DNA of 64,000 bases from Promethearchaeota archaeon (lineage in GTDB: Archaea > Asgardarchaeota > Lokiarchaeia > Sigyniarchaeales > SOKP01). Of this stretch, positions 44,441 to 53,866 are shown one piece after another. Within the stretch, counting starts at the first letter, position 1, and each line of letters opens with the position of its first letter. Both the position numbers and the translations under genes were made by a program. Where the stretch lies: contig JALGVJ010000006.1 in the NCBI GenBank assembly GCA_029838195.1, positions 62,001-126,000 on the forward strand, in the 5' to 3' direction. The notes beneath the pieces were generated by a model, which saw nothing but the letters and a program-made list of their open reading frames with translations, did not search any database and was not told the origin of the DNA.

Positions 44441-44660
44441 TTTTTCCTCACTTTTTTACTACAACTTGAGGAGATTAATAGGTATAAAGTGAGCGTAAGT
44501 GTCGCAACCAGAAAGGGTGACTCTCTCCTAAACGGGCAAAAGGGGCCAAACGAGCGGGCCCACGCAAACGAAAAAGGGGAAGGAGGGCGAATAACAGCGT
44601 AAATTTTTACGCTAACCAAAAGACAAAAATCCAGGTTTCCCAGTTTAGGAGAGGAGTCTT
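44441..44660 (+). ncRNA. Candidate structured non-coding RNA (unidentified)
   Basis: In a gap of about 1 kb (44045-45078) this stretch is clearly richer in G and C than its AT-rich flanks and is full of stems. A closing stem pairs 44519-44533 (GACTCTCTCCTAAAC) with 44643-44658, with one bulged base. Inside are a GGGCC/GGCCC hairpin (44543-44561) and AGCGTAAA/TTTACGCT near 44597-44614. A further stem, TCCTCA/TGAGGA, lies at 44445-44472. Features of RNase P, SRP, 5S or tRNA were not found. The strand is uncertain. GC-rich islands in AT-rich archaeal genomes are a known mark of RNA genes. The remainder of the gap shows no gene. Confidence 0.5.
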
Positions 44661-45078
44661 ATTTTTTTACATTTTATCTCACATGGGTGTTCTATTTCAC
44701 GTATTTTATTTTTTGGGTTTGACTTTTATTTATAATGTCGTGCTATTGTGTATTAATTAAATTTTACCTTTTTGCGTGTTTTTTTCAATTTTTGTTTTTT
44801 CTTTTTAATAGATGTTATTTATAAGATTATTTAAATTTTTCTCCAAGAGAACATTAATATTCTTCTTGCATTTGGTTAAATTTAAATATTTTTTGACAAT
44901 TTAAAATTCTTATCTTATTAAAGTAATAGGAATGAAAGTATTTAAATAAATCGAACCCGCCGCATGTTCATTTTAAAAAGGAAAAAAGGATGACAAGGAT
45001 GATTCAAGGAGGGGGGTAAAAATAGAGAAATCGTTAAAAAACGAGAGAGGGAGAGAAAGATGTAGGGGAAACTTAGGC

Positions 45079-45393
45079 ATGATATTTTTCTTGATAATCG
45101 GAACCATTATATCATGGATAAACATGGTACTTATTTTACGATCAATGAAGGTGTGGGCTTACTTGACAATAATATTTACAACGATTATGCCTTGCGTGGG
45201 CATTGGGTTAAAGAATAGGCGATGGGCTTATGGATACATGGCAGGCTTTTCTCTTGCCGGAATTCCCTTCATGGTGTTTGTTGATTTATTTATAGGAGGA
45301 TATACTAGTATTACCACTTTTTTCATATTTTTGATAATATGGCTTATATTTTGGAAGATATGGCGAACTGGTTCAATAAGGACGGTGGGCTAA
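45079..45393 (+). CDS. Small hydrophobic membrane protein, unknown
   Basis: The 104-residue protein has three or four hydrophobic segments (about 2-20, 25-44, 50-70 and 76-93) and a basic C-terminus (WKIWRTGSIRTVG). It is not recognised. An ATG is used, but no clear ribosome-binding site precedes it. Composition in a low-complexity AT-rich area makes it less certain than other calls. Confidence 0.5.
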   Translation: MIFFLIIGTIISWINMVLILRSMKVWAYLTIIFTTIMPCVGIGLKNRRWAYGYMAGFSLAGIPFMVFVDLFIGGYTSITTFFIFLIIWLIFWKIWRTGSIRTVG

Positions 45394-45581
45394 AAGGAAA
45401 AGTGGTGGAAATTTTCTCTGTTGAACTTCGGGAAAGATATTTGGGAATAAAATTATTAACCGGTGAAAGTTCTGTAAGAAGAACGAATTAAGGATGGTGG
45501 ACTGAATTGGACGGGGTAAAAAACATTAAATTTCAAGAAATTCATCGCCATGGTAATATTACGTTCGGCTTTAAGGGTAGA

Positions 45582-46043
45582 TCAGAAGAGAGCCCGCACG
45601 TTTTCAATGAACACGTTCGTGATATTTGGGACTTCCATGAATTTATCTTTAATGGTTTGAGCCGTTAATTGGCCACTCTCGATTAAATCAGCAGTGAGAT
45701 AGGTTTCGTAGAAACACTTTTCCAAGTCATAGCATAGACCCGTGGTATGTAAGATATTGTTGCTGAGGTTAAGGTCATTTAATACTTTAGAAATACCTTT
45801 TACGAGATCGGGAGAGAATTCTTTGAGCTTGATAAGAATTTTTTTAACATTAGCTTTATCGGTTGGGAAGCAACTTACTTTCACTACATCTTCCCGAGAG
45901 ATATAAATAAGGAGATAATAGGGAGCATTCATGATTTCCTCTTTAATTTCGTCGGGAAAGAAGGGGTTTTCAAATAATTGTTGGTTCGTGATGAGCAAGC
46001 CGACGGAGATTTTATTCTTTTCTTCATTATCCTTTAATACCAT
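45582..46043 (-). CDS. Hypothetical alpha/beta protein
   Basis: The 153-residue protein is not recognised. A strand-rich part (YYLLIYISREDVVKVSCFP) is followed by a helix with NVKKILIKLKEFSPDLVKGISKVL, then strands around LHTTGLCYDLEKC and a C-terminal strand-helix module with VPNITNVFIENV. This beta-alpha-beta arrangement suggests a small regulatory or longin-like fold. It stands alone. It diverges from a longin-like gene at 46328. Confidence 0.6.
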   Translation of the reverse strand: MVLKDNEEKNKISVGLLITNQQLFENPFFPDEIKEEIMNAPYYLLIYISREDVVKVSCFPTDKANVKKILIKLKEFSPDLVKGISKVLNDLNLSNNILHTTGLCYDLEKCFYETYLTADLIESGQLTAQTIKDKFMEVPNITNVFIENVRALF

Positions 46044-46327
46044 TTTGAATCACGCTAAAAAAACATTTTTGAAACAATCAAGTTAGATATTTGAGATTAT
46101 TAAAATATATGATTTTTAAGATATAAATATTGTACATTTATTCAATTCGAGAAATTTTTTGCTAAAGGGTAAAATGAGGGGATCGAGGAAAAAACTTTAG
46201 GAGTAATTTAAATATGCTCGTGTAAAATAGGTATTATTATCGTAATATTAACATTTTATATCGAGAGAAATCTCCTTTTATTACATGAAATAAAAAGATA
46301 ATAGAAGGAGAAAAAATATTTGGTTAA

Positions 46328-46819
46328 ATGGTCATGTCAACTAAACAAGATGAGCATGGGCATGGATTCCAATTAAAGGATTTAAATGGAAATGAGAATG
46401 GGGCGCTATTTCATGCGATATATTTTATTGATGAATTCACGGGTTCCTTGTTAGTGAGCAGGAATAACCCTTATACCACGGGCTTTTTCGCAGAAAAGAA
46501 GGAAGATCTCATTTCAAGTTTTTTAAGTGCCATGAACATGTTCATTAATGAGATCAAGAAAGATGGACTTCGAGAAGAGATTCAAGAGATTAATTTTAAA
46601 GACACGAGACTTTTATATCAGAGAAAAGGACGGATTCTTTGCATAGGTATTTCTAATAAGCAAGATTTAGAGGTAGAACGAGCTTTATTAAATAAAATCA
46701 TGAATGATTTCTACTATCGATTTGAAATACAAATTAATACATTTAATGGAGTCATTGATCCCGCAATTCAGCGTTATTCCCATGAATTAGAACGGTTTTT
46801 AATGACCACTCTTCGATAG
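46328..46819 (+). CDS. Longin-like domain protein
   Basis: The pattern agrees with a longin fold: strand AIYFIDEFTGSLLVSR, a helix with EDLISSFLSAMNMFINEIKK, strands IQEINFKDTRLLYQRKGRI and LCIGISNK, and a C-terminal long helix (LLNKIMNDFYYRFE). Longin domains are platforms for small GTPases in Asgards and eukaryotes. A low-complexity N-terminal tail of about 25 residues precedes the fold. The ATG at 46328 is followed by a second in-frame ATG six bases later. Assignment is by pattern, not by search. Confidence 0.65.
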   Translation: MVMSTKQDEHGHGFQLKDLNGNENGALFHAIYFIDEFTGSLLVSRNNPYTTGFFAEKKEDLISSFLSAMNMFINEIKKDGLREEIQEINFKDTRLLYQRKGRILCIGISNKQDLEVERALLNKIMNDFYYRFEIQINTFNGVIDPAIQRYSHELERFLMTTLR

Positions 46820-46962
46820 ATCTTTCAATATAATAAGGTTTTATTCTTTATTCCTGAATGACTAATAACACGGAAGGGTATAAAAATAATAGTACTTCCC
46901 CTCTTCTAATTAGTAAAACCTTTTTGACCCCAAACCTTTCCATTAAAAAGGAAAACACTCAT

Positions 46963-47706
46963 TTATTTAATGGGAATTGGTTCACATGAATCGTTCTCCA
47001 ATGAATCTTCCAAGCTAAGCAAAACCAATTTCATGGTACACATTTCTTTAACTTCTTGGAAGATTTCACTACAGTCTTGAGTATCTTTCGAAATCCCGTG
47101 TTTTTCGAGTAATTCATTAAATTTTTTTTCCAATTGGTTGGTAAGTTCCTCTTGATTGTCCAAGTCAAGGGATACGGAATTTAACCATTCGTGAATCTCG
47201 TTTTTTATTTCAAGTTCTATGTCGCTTAAATGAACATATTCTACTTCGATTTCTTTAAGTTTTTCCATGGAATTAAGATAAGCCTCATCCTGATAAAGGG
47301 GTTTTACTAATAATCCGAGGTTTAGAATCAAGGGTTGTGCATCTAATCGTTCCAATGAGGTGGTTAATAGATCTAATACTTGATTTTTTTGAGAAAGATT
47401 ACTATATTTAATATATTCTTCAATCAAATGCAATAATGTAATTTTTATTAATAATTCACCGAGAAAATCTAAAGATTCGAAATTAAATTCAAGAGCTCTC
47501 ACCACGCACGCATGAATTACTTGCATGAAGGGTTGAATATTTTTAAATATTTCAAAATAATGAATGAATTGAGAGATTTTATTTATTACAGTGAGCTTTT
47601 CGGACTCCGAGCTGAATTTTCTTTCGAGAATATTGTCCAGCTCTTTATTTTCAAAGGGAATCCACAAAAATTTTTTAATATTCCATAATTTCGTTTCAAG
47701 GTCCAT
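46963..47706 (-). CDS. Hypothetical helical protein
   Basis: The 247-residue protein is predicted to be almost all helix, with acidic heptad-like stretches (ELEIKNEIHEWLNS, QEELTNQLEKKFNELLEKHG). It has no catalytic motif, signal peptide or membrane segment. Not recognised. The 494-bp gap upstream (47707-48200) holds no gene, only the hairpin GCGAAC-TAAT-GTTCGC at 48114-48129. Confidence 0.55.
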   Translation of the reverse strand: MDLETKLWNIKKFLWIPFENKELDNILERKFSSESEKLTVINKISQFIHYFEIFKNIQPFMQVIHACVVRALEFNFESLDFLGELLIKITLLHLIEEYIKYSNLSQKNQVLDLLTTSLERLDAQPLILNLGLLVKPLYQDEAYLNSMEKLKEIEVEYVHLSDIELEIKNEIHEWLNSVSLDLDNQEELTNQLEKKFNELLEKHGISKDTQDCSEIFQEVKEMCTMKLVLLSLEDSLENDSCEPIPIK

Positions 47707-48113
47707 TACATTAAATATTAGAGAATAAGGTTAATAAATATTTTTAATAAATTCATTAATTATTTTATTTATTAAATAGTCATTCAAGTAAAAAATTGGC
47801 ATGTTTTATCATTAAATTTAGAGTAAGTAGTATATTTGTTTAGATTCTTGTAAATTCTTGGAAATTTTCCAGCACTTCAACATTTTCTTAATTGGGTTTT
47901 AAAAATTGAAGACGATTAATTTTAAAAAATCGTGTAAATAATGATCACGAGATAATTTTTTGCCGTTCTCGAGTAACATGAACTTACAAGCGTATAAATT
48001 GATTCTGCCGATTCATTTCCACAATAAAAATGAAAAGATCATTCCCAAGGAATTTAAAAGAGAGAGTGAACCCCTTTTTTGACTTATTTTTAAAAAAGAG
48101 AAAAAAATTCCTT

Positions 48114-48129
48114 GCGAACTAATGTTCGC
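48114..48129. terminator. Hairpin downstream of the DUF362 gene
   Basis: Arms GCGAAC and GTTCGC enclose a four-base loop about 70 bp past the stop of the minus-strand DUF362 gene, and T-rich DNA lies to either side. A transcript-end role is plausible. Confidence 0.35.
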
Positions 48130-48200
48130 TTCTAATCACTAAAATTTTTTCCTTTAATTATAAGATGGATTATATCAAGGGAAAAAAAAATAAAAAAATT

Positions 48201-49529
48201 TTATAAAGGTGTTAAAGCCGTACTGCCATTTTTTACAGCTTCATCTACTAAAGCCATCAATTCATTTGGAGGAATGGGTACCAAATCAAATACCGTCATG
48301 CCGGCCAGCTTGAGTTCTGCTTTCACGGTTTCTGCTAAATTATTACAATCTCTTGAAAAGAAGACTTTCCGCTTTCCAAATGCCTTTTGCAGCTTTTCGC
48401 CCACTTCTTCAATTGCGCAATATCCCGCCACGAGACCTTTCGTATAACCTTCTGCTTTCAGTTTCTCAACCAAATCGGGATCGTGCCCCTTCCCCATGAC
48501 AATGAACCATCCTCCCTTGAATTTTTCGGGATAATCATACGCAAAACCTTGTAAGGTTGCCAAGGGATTATTTTGACACCCTTCAATGCACAAAAGCTCC
48601 TTTCCTTTTACAATTTTTACATTGTCAGGAAATTCTGGTAATAAATTCCATTCGTATTTTTCTTTAAACTCATCCAAACTTTTCCCGATAACGTTGATTT
48701 TATTCAGATCTCCTTCTCCTAATCCCCGTTCATGGGCGATTTTTAAATGTGGCACCTCATCAATGGTTAAGCCAAACACTCTTGCTCCTACGACATCGAC
48801 AGCAACAGTATCTCTTCCACCAATTAGAATATTGAACTTTTTAACAAGTCGGTCTACAAAAGCTGTAGGAGGGTAATGCCCATGGATGGTTCCTTCAATT
48901 CCATCGATGATTGTAATATCAGGGCGAATGTATTCATAAACATCCACGATTTTAGAGTGCAAATTGAAGTTATGGTCTTTTCCACGATCCTCATGGATGG
49001 GAAAGCCCCATTGGTTTTTTATACCGAGAGTGACTCTTGCCATGGAGTGAGTCTTTAATTTTGGAATATTAATATAGGTGAATTTTTCTCGATTTTTAAT
49101 GATTTTAACCACGGTTTTGGGCAATCTAAAATTTTTTAATATGTATCCTTTTGGATCTTCTTTATTAGATGGTTTTCCTTTAAATTCAAATATTTCTGAC
49201 TCTTCTTCATCCAGGTAAATCACGCTTGCTCCAGTTCGCTTGCAGACTTCTTCATAACCGGTAATTGCAAACACCACCCTCGTCATATTGGCTTGCGTGG
49301 AATTTTCCATTACATGAACTTTCGCTCCTAGATCATTTAAATAATTAATGACAGCTTCTAATACCTCGGGAGAAGTATGCACGTGTTTTTTAAAATCGAT
49401 TCCATTTACTTTGATGTACACCTCCTTGGAGCTTGTTAAAATGGGACCCTCTTTTTCTAAATGAGCGAACATTTCTTTAACGGAAGCTTGCAAGCCTTGA
49501 TTCGTATCCATAATATAAACATTTGTCAT
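48201..49529 (-). CDS. DUF362-domain protein
   Basis: The 442-residue protein has the DUF362 pattern: KVNGIDFKKHVHTSPEVLEA, YINIPKLKTHSMARVTLGIK, and ITIIDGIEGTIHGHYPP followed by GGRDTVAVDVVGARVFG. Some DUF362 proteins carry ferredoxin clusters; this one has only scattered cysteines and no such cluster. Biochemical function is not established. It is transcribed alone. The 444-bp gap to 49973 has only a CTACTATTAA-type low-complexity run at 49731-49770. Confidence 0.85.
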   Translation of the reverse strand: MTNVYIMDTNQGLQASVKEMFAHLEKEGPILTSSKEVYIKVNGIDFKKHVHTSPEVLEAVINYLNDLGAKVHVMENSTQANMTRVVFAITGYEEVCKRTGASVIYLDEEESEIFEFKGKPSNKEDPKGYILKNFRLPKTVVKIIKNREKFTYINIPKLKTHSMARVTLGIKNQWGFPIHEDRGKDHNFNLHSKIVDVYEYIRPDITIIDGIEGTIHGHYPPTAFVDRLVKKFNILIGGRDTVAVDVVGARVFGLTIDEVPHLKIAHERGLGEGDLNKINVIGKSLDEFKEKYEWNLLPEFPDNVKIVKGKELLCIEGCQNNPLATLQGFAYDYPEKFKGGWFIVMGKGHDPDLVEKLKAEGYTKGLVAGYCAIEEVGEKLQKAFGKRKVFFSRDCNNLAETVKAELKLAGMTVFDLVPIPPNELMALVDEAVKNGSTALTPL

Positions 49530-49930
49530 GTAAATTTTTCACCCACTTAATTTTCATGCTATTTCATATTCATGGGAAACATCTTTTTTTTATAAATTTG
49601 TTGCTTTAGTTAGAATTGTTTTAAACTATTGTCGGAAGCGTTGATTTTTTTATCGCATTCATGAATATTTTACCAAATAGATAAAAACCTGCATTATCCT
49701 CCTTCTGAAAAATGATTGGGAAAAATTGGGCTACTATTAACTACTATTATTAACTACTACTATTAACTACCAATATGAAATTATATAAAAGATTTAAACT
49801 TGAGACGAGAAAGTTTAAGTGGCCTAAAAATCAAGTTTTTTCTTTTTCTCACGCGGTTCCAAGCATTATTTTTTTTAATCGAAGGTCAATATCATCTTAA
49901 TTGTTCTAATTAATTTTTTTTTTAATTCAT

Positions 49931-49940
49931 TATTTATAAA
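49931..49940 (+). promoter_or_regulatory. TATA-like box for the alpha/beta hydrolase operon
   Basis: TATTTATAAA lies 34-43 bp before the ATG at 49974, giving a leader of about ten bases with typical archaeal spacing. Confidence 0.4.
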
Positions 49941-49973
49941 TTCAAAAATCAAGAAAGCAGTTTATAATAGAAT

Positions 49974-50753
49974 ATGCCGTTCATTCAATATGAAAATAAA
50001 AACGTATTTTACATGCTGAAAACCCCAGGCACCATGGAATCGCCTAAGCGAGCACTAATTTTCATTCACGGGTCGGGAGGAAGTTCTAATACTTGGAAAT
50101 ATCAGTTGAATGCCTTGAATTTAAACATGAATTTGATTGCGTTAGATCTTCCTTCCCATGCGAATTCCGACCCATTTGAAGAACTTTCTCTCGAGTTGTA
50201 CGTCGATGTGGTAAAAAAATTAATCGAAGAATTAGAGCTGGAGGAGGTAATTTTATGCGGACATTCATTAGGAGGAGCTATTATTCAATCATTTTATTTC
50301 ACGTATCCGAAAAAAGTAAAGGGATTGATTTTAGTGGGGACAGGAGGGCGATTGCGTGTGAGTCCCCTGATTCTGGACTCTTTAGCTAGTAATTACCAAA
50401 AATTTTTGGAAGAACTCCCTTCAGGAGCGTTTTATAGGAAAATCCCCCGGAAAATCATTGAAGAATACGTGGCAGAAACTTCGCAAATACCCTCGAGCGT
50501 GGCCCTTGCCGATTTTCAAATTTGTGATGCGTTTGATACATTGGACAAGACGGAAACCATTGATGTCCCTTGTCTGATCATCTGCGGGAAGCAAGACCAC
50601 CTCACGCCCGTAAAGTATTCCAACTATTTTCATGATAAAATAAACATTTCCGAATTAGTAATAATTAATGGAGCCGGGCACATGGTCATATTGGAAAAAC
50701 CAAAAGAATTTAATAGTGCTATTGAATCATTTATTAAAAAATATTTTTCATGA
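49974..50753 (+). CDS. Alpha/beta-hydrolase-fold protein
   Basis: The 259-residue enzyme has an oxyanion-hole motif FIHGSGGSS, the nucleophile elbow GHSLGGA (serine near residue 96), an acid in CGKQDHLTP and the catalytic histidine in GAGHMVILEKP. It is similar to BioH/MenH-like or esterase proteins. Substrate is not readable. Its stop overlaps the start of the following radical SAM gene (ATGA), so they are co-translated. Confidence 0.92.
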   Translation: MPFIQYENKNVFYMLKTPGTMESPKRALIFIHGSGGSSNTWKYQLNALNLNMNLIALDLPSHANSDPFEELSLELYVDVVKKLIEELELEEVILCGHSLGGAIIQSFYFTYPKKVKGLILVGTGGRLRVSPLILDSLASNYQKFLEELPSGAFYRKIPRKIIEEYVAETSQIPSSVALADFQICDAFDTLDKTETIDVPCLIICGKQDHLTPVKYSNYFHDKINISELVIINGAGHMVILEKPKEFNSAIESFIKKYFS

Positions 50754-51565
50754 ACTGGAACTTCATGGTTAGAGAATATACATACGGGCCGTTTCCTAGT
50801 CGCCGTTTAGGGCTTTCTTTGGGCGTTGATATTCTTTTAAGAAAAAAAACGTGCTCGTTTAATTGCGTGTATTGTGAAATTGGTCCTACATTAAGAAATA
50901 ATTGGGTATCTCCTTTTCATGAAGTTAAAAGAAAGCCTTCACCTAATTTTAGGAAAGAATTATCATCAATTTTGAGATATTATCCCCACTTGGATTCGAT
51001 CACGTTTGGTTATAATGGAGAACCGACATTAAATCCTCATGTAGACGAATATCGGAGGATTGCAAGTAGCGTGAGAGAGGAATTTTCGTGGCAAAAAACC
51101 CCTCCAAAAATAACATTATTCACGAACTCCAGCACCTTATTTCGAGAGGAGGTTCGGGAGAAAATTATACATTTTGATTTAATTTTAGCAAAATTAGATG
51201 CTGCGAATGAGGTAGATTTTCAAGAAACAAACCAGCCTCATGAAGAAGTGCCTTCAATTCATGAGATCATTGATTCTTTAGCTCTTTTAAGAAAAGAATT
51301 GCCTCCTGGCAAGGAATTGGTGCTTCAATGCTTATTTTTTAATTCCTATAGAAAAGATCGTCCTTCTAATAATAATTCCAGGAACCTCCAGTCCTTGATT
51401 AAAGCTATCAAAAAAATTAAACCTTCACGAGTTCAAATCTACACCATTGGAAGAATCCCTTCAGAGCCTCACGTGCATGCGCTCTCTCCCGTTGAAATTT
51501 TTAATATTGCAGAAACGATTGAGCGAGGAATAGAAGATAAATCAATAATAATAAAGCCCTATTAA
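50750..51565 (+). CDS. Radical SAM protein (COG0731-like)
   Basis: The 271-residue protein starts with YGPFPSRRLGLSLGVD, then the cluster motif CSFNCVYCE (near residue 33), FGYNGEPTLN and NSSTLFREEV. These match the small radical SAM family related in part to TYW1 but without the flavodoxin domain. The reaction is unknown. It is coupled by a four-base overlap to the hydrolase gene. An internal ATG six codons in (MVREYTYG) is an alternative start. The gap after it (51566-51809) shows no gene. Confidence 0.9.
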   Translation: MNWNFMVREYTYGPFPSRRLGLSLGVDILLRKKTCSFNCVYCEIGPTLRNNWVSPFHEVKRKPSPNFRKELSSILRYYPHLDSITFGYNGEPTLNPHVDEYRRIASSVREEFSWQKTPPKITLFTNSSTLFREEVREKIIHFDLILAKLDAANEVDFQETNQPHEEVPSIHEIIDSLALLRKELPPGKELVLQCLFFNSYRKDRPSNNNSRNLQSLIKAIKKIKPSRVQIYTIGRIPSEPHVHALSPVEIFNIAETIERGIEDKSIIIKPY

Positions 51566-51809
51566 ACTAAGGCCTTGATTAAAAGTTTCAAAAATGAAAG
51601 CAGGACAATACGAGTTCAAAGTAAGCACACGTTAAAAGCACATGAGCCCATCATGTCATTCAAATTTATATACGCTCGTTATCAATTGCAATTAGTACTA
51701 ATTAACACGTAAGGAGCAAAGGCAAAGGGATAATTTCATAAAACCAAAATTTAATATGAAGAAAAAAATTCCTCTATGACATTAGAGCAATAAATAACTC
51801 AGAAGAGCC

Positions 51810-52823
51810 ATGAACGATAGGAATTATTTCATTGGTGCGGATATAGGGGGTACATGGATTCGGGTAGGGGCGTGTACTTCTGATTTAAAAGAAGAGAATT
51901 TGACTATCAAAACAGCTCCTACTCTTAAAGAGAATAAATTCTCGATTAGTAGTACGGTATGTGAATTGATCTCGGAGATCATGGAAGAGAAGGGAATTTC
52001 TAAAGAAAATATTGCTGGAATTGGAGTAGCAACGGCGGGACCCATCGATATGGAAAAAGGGGAGGTCTTTAATAATGCAAATTTGGGGTTTAAAATAATT
52101 CCCTTGAAAGAGCCCATTACGGGAACATTTCCAGGCATTCCTTTTTTCATCATTAATGATTGTAATGCTGCCGTGTTAGGAATACATTATTTTGAAGCGG
52201 AAGAGAGGGAAAAAGATAATATCGTGTACATCACGGTATCCACGGGAATTGGAGGAGGTGTAATATGTAATTCTCATTTATTATTAGGCAAGGAAGGAAA
52301 TGCCGCAGAGATAGGACACGGAAAGGTCGCTCCAAAGAGTCCTCATCTTTGCAATTGTGGAGCCAGGGGATGTTGGGAGGTATATAGCTCCGGTACAGGT
52401 GTACGAAATAGAGCTTTAGAACAACTTGAAGAAGGAATTTACAATTCCGAAATCTTATTAAAAATAGTGGAGGGCGAAGTTTCAAAAATAACGGCTAAAG
52501 AAATCTTTCAAGCAGCTCGAGAAGGAGATGAATTGTCAAAAAAAATTGTTGATGATTGCATTTTCTACATGATGGTAGGAATTGGCCTTGTAAATAATTT
52601 TTACGATTGTTCTACCATTTTTTTCGGAGGAGCCATGATGAAAGATAGTGAGCAACTCCTGCCTCCCATTATCAAGCAATTCGAAGAAGATCCCATACAA
52701 TTCACGATTAATCATCCGCCAAAACTTAAATTAACCCGATTAGGAGATGAAGTAGGCTTAAGAGGAGCATTAACGCTAGTAAAATATAAATTAGAGAAAA
52801 ATCCCATAGTTCCCTTGGAGTAA
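51810..52823 (+). CDS. ROK-family kinase/regulator (glucokinase-like)
   Basis: The 337-residue protein has the phosphate-binding DIGGTWIR motif (about 8-15), the catalytic aspartate in FFIINDCNAAVLG, STGIGGGV and the zinc/ROK signature HLCNCGARGCWEVYSSG. No helix-turn-helix precedes it, so it is a kinase rather than a ROK repressor. It would phosphorylate glucose or an N-acyl sugar with ATP, or ADP if so adapted. Confidence 0.92.
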   Translation: MNDRNYFIGADIGGTWIRVGACTSDLKEENLTIKTAPTLKENKFSISSTVCELISEIMEEKGISKENIAGIGVATAGPIDMEKGEVFNNANLGFKIIPLKEPITGTFPGIPFFIINDCNAAVLGIHYFEAEEREKDNIVYITVSTGIGGGVICNSHLLLGKEGNAAEIGHGKVAPKSPHLCNCGARGCWEVYSSGTGVRNRALEQLEEGIYNSEILLKIVEGEVSKITAKEIFQAAREGDELSKKIVDDCIFYMMVGIGLVNNFYDCSTIFFGGAMMKDSEQLLPPIIKQFEEDPIQFTINHPPKLKLTRLGDEVGLRGALTLVKYKLEKNPIVPLE

Positions 52824-52947
52824 TTTAAAGAACTCTATTATGTTACGTCGTATTATTTAAAAGATTTTACATTACCGCTGAACATGAACTCCAGTACACC
52901 AACTTCATGCGTTAAGTTTTAAGAGGTTTTTTAATTAATTTTACATT

Positions 52948-53125
52948 AATTCATGGAAAACTGATACTAAAGAGATTATTCTCAAGAAATTAACAAAACA
53001 TTGAATGAACAATATAGTTCTGAAAATCTAATTAAATTCATGGAAAACTGATACTAAAGAGATTATTCTCAAGAAATTAACAAAACATTGAATGAACAAT
53101 ATAGTTCTGAAAATCTAATTAAATT
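52948..53125. repeat. 87-bp perfect tandem duplication
   Basis: Bases 52948-53034 recur exactly as 53035-53121, with four further matching bases. The period is a multiple of three and lies inside the decayed GNAT gene, so it repeats the same codons in frame. Confidence 0.93.
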
Positions 53126-53433
53126 GGCAAAAGACTATCATTCTATCGTAATGGAAACAAAAGGTAAGGTTGTTGGAACGATAGATTTAAGGAAGATTTA
53201 ATTAGTACTTTATTTATACATCCTATCTTCATGAAACAAGGTATTGGACGCAAATTAATGAAAAAAATTGGTGAAGGTTTTCCACGATAAAACCATGTAA
53301 GAATTTATAGTTATTTTAAAGTTTGACTGCTAAAAATTTTTATTTAAAATTAGGATATAAACTCATGGAGAAAAATGTAGAGGAGAGTCTAGGAATTAGG
53401 CCCTTAATGAAAAAGATTATAGAAATTAATTAA
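52951..53433 (+). pseudogene. Decayed GNAT acetyltransferase
   Basis: Translations in two frames give typical GNAT fragments: VMETKGKVVGTIDLRK, then after a frame change STLFIHPIFMKQGIGRKLMKKI (acetyl-CoA-binding region), and later KNFYLKLGYKLMEK before the final TAA. Several in-frame stops and at least one frameshift break the gene. Its front part has undergone the 87-bp duplication. The gap 52824-53605 has no intact gene. A sequencing error cannot explain all the disruptions. Confidence 0.75.
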
Positions 53434-53605
53434 AGGGAATTTATCTTCTATTTTGTTTAATAGTTTAAATTTTTTAACACGTGATTGAGAGTAAAATTCT
53501 TAAATAGGTATTATCGTGATTTTAAGGAAAAATTTTTTTAGTCATGTTAAATATAAAATAGTATTCAAGAGTTTGAAAATGAAATAAATAGAGGAATATT
53601 AAAAA

Positions 53606-53782
53606 ATGGCAAAGGCAGAATGTCCCTCGTGCTTCTTTGAATTTGAGCTAGATGAGGGAACGATTGTTGGCGAAGTTATTCCTTGTCCTGACTGCGGCGT
53701 AGACCTTGAAATAATTGAAATTCAGGGGGACGTGGCAAAAGTGGAAGAGGCAGAAATGGCAGAAGAAGATTGGGGAGAATAA
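53606..53782 (+). CDS. lysW: LysW-type amino-group carrier protein
   Basis: This 58-residue protein is easily missed by length. It has the two zinc cysteine pairs CPSC (C6, C9) and CPDC (C27, C30), an acidic middle and the C-terminal EDWGE. In LysW the final glutamate is linked to the amino group of aminoadipate or glutamate during lysine or arginine synthesis. The expected partners LysX/ArgX, LysZ, LysY and LysJ/LysK are not next to it in this window, so it is an orphan here. It lies between a decayed acetyltransferase and uvrC. Confidence 0.93.
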   Translation: MAKAECPSCFFEFELDEGTIVGEVIPCPDCGVDLEIIEIQGDVAKVEEAEMAEEDWGE

Positions 53783-53866
53783 GGAATTTATCGAAAGAGG
53801 CTCGATGAATAGAAGCAATTAACCACCAAGTGGACATTTAATTTTAAGGAATAAAGATCTCTTTTC

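Noticed and set aside
44407..44619. Minus-strand open frame over the GC-rich island
   Set aside because: The island is better explained by paired arms of a structured RNA; the predicted protein has no recognisable pattern.
44441..44660. RNase P RNA, SRP RNA, 5S rRNA or tRNA
   Set aside because: I could not find the conserved P4 segments of RNase P RNA, the SRP helix-8 loop, or a T-arm; left as unidentified.
49731..49770. CTACTATTAA-type short repeats as a possible CRISPR or binding array
   Set aside because: Units are short, irregular and without spacers; best seen as low-complexity DNA.
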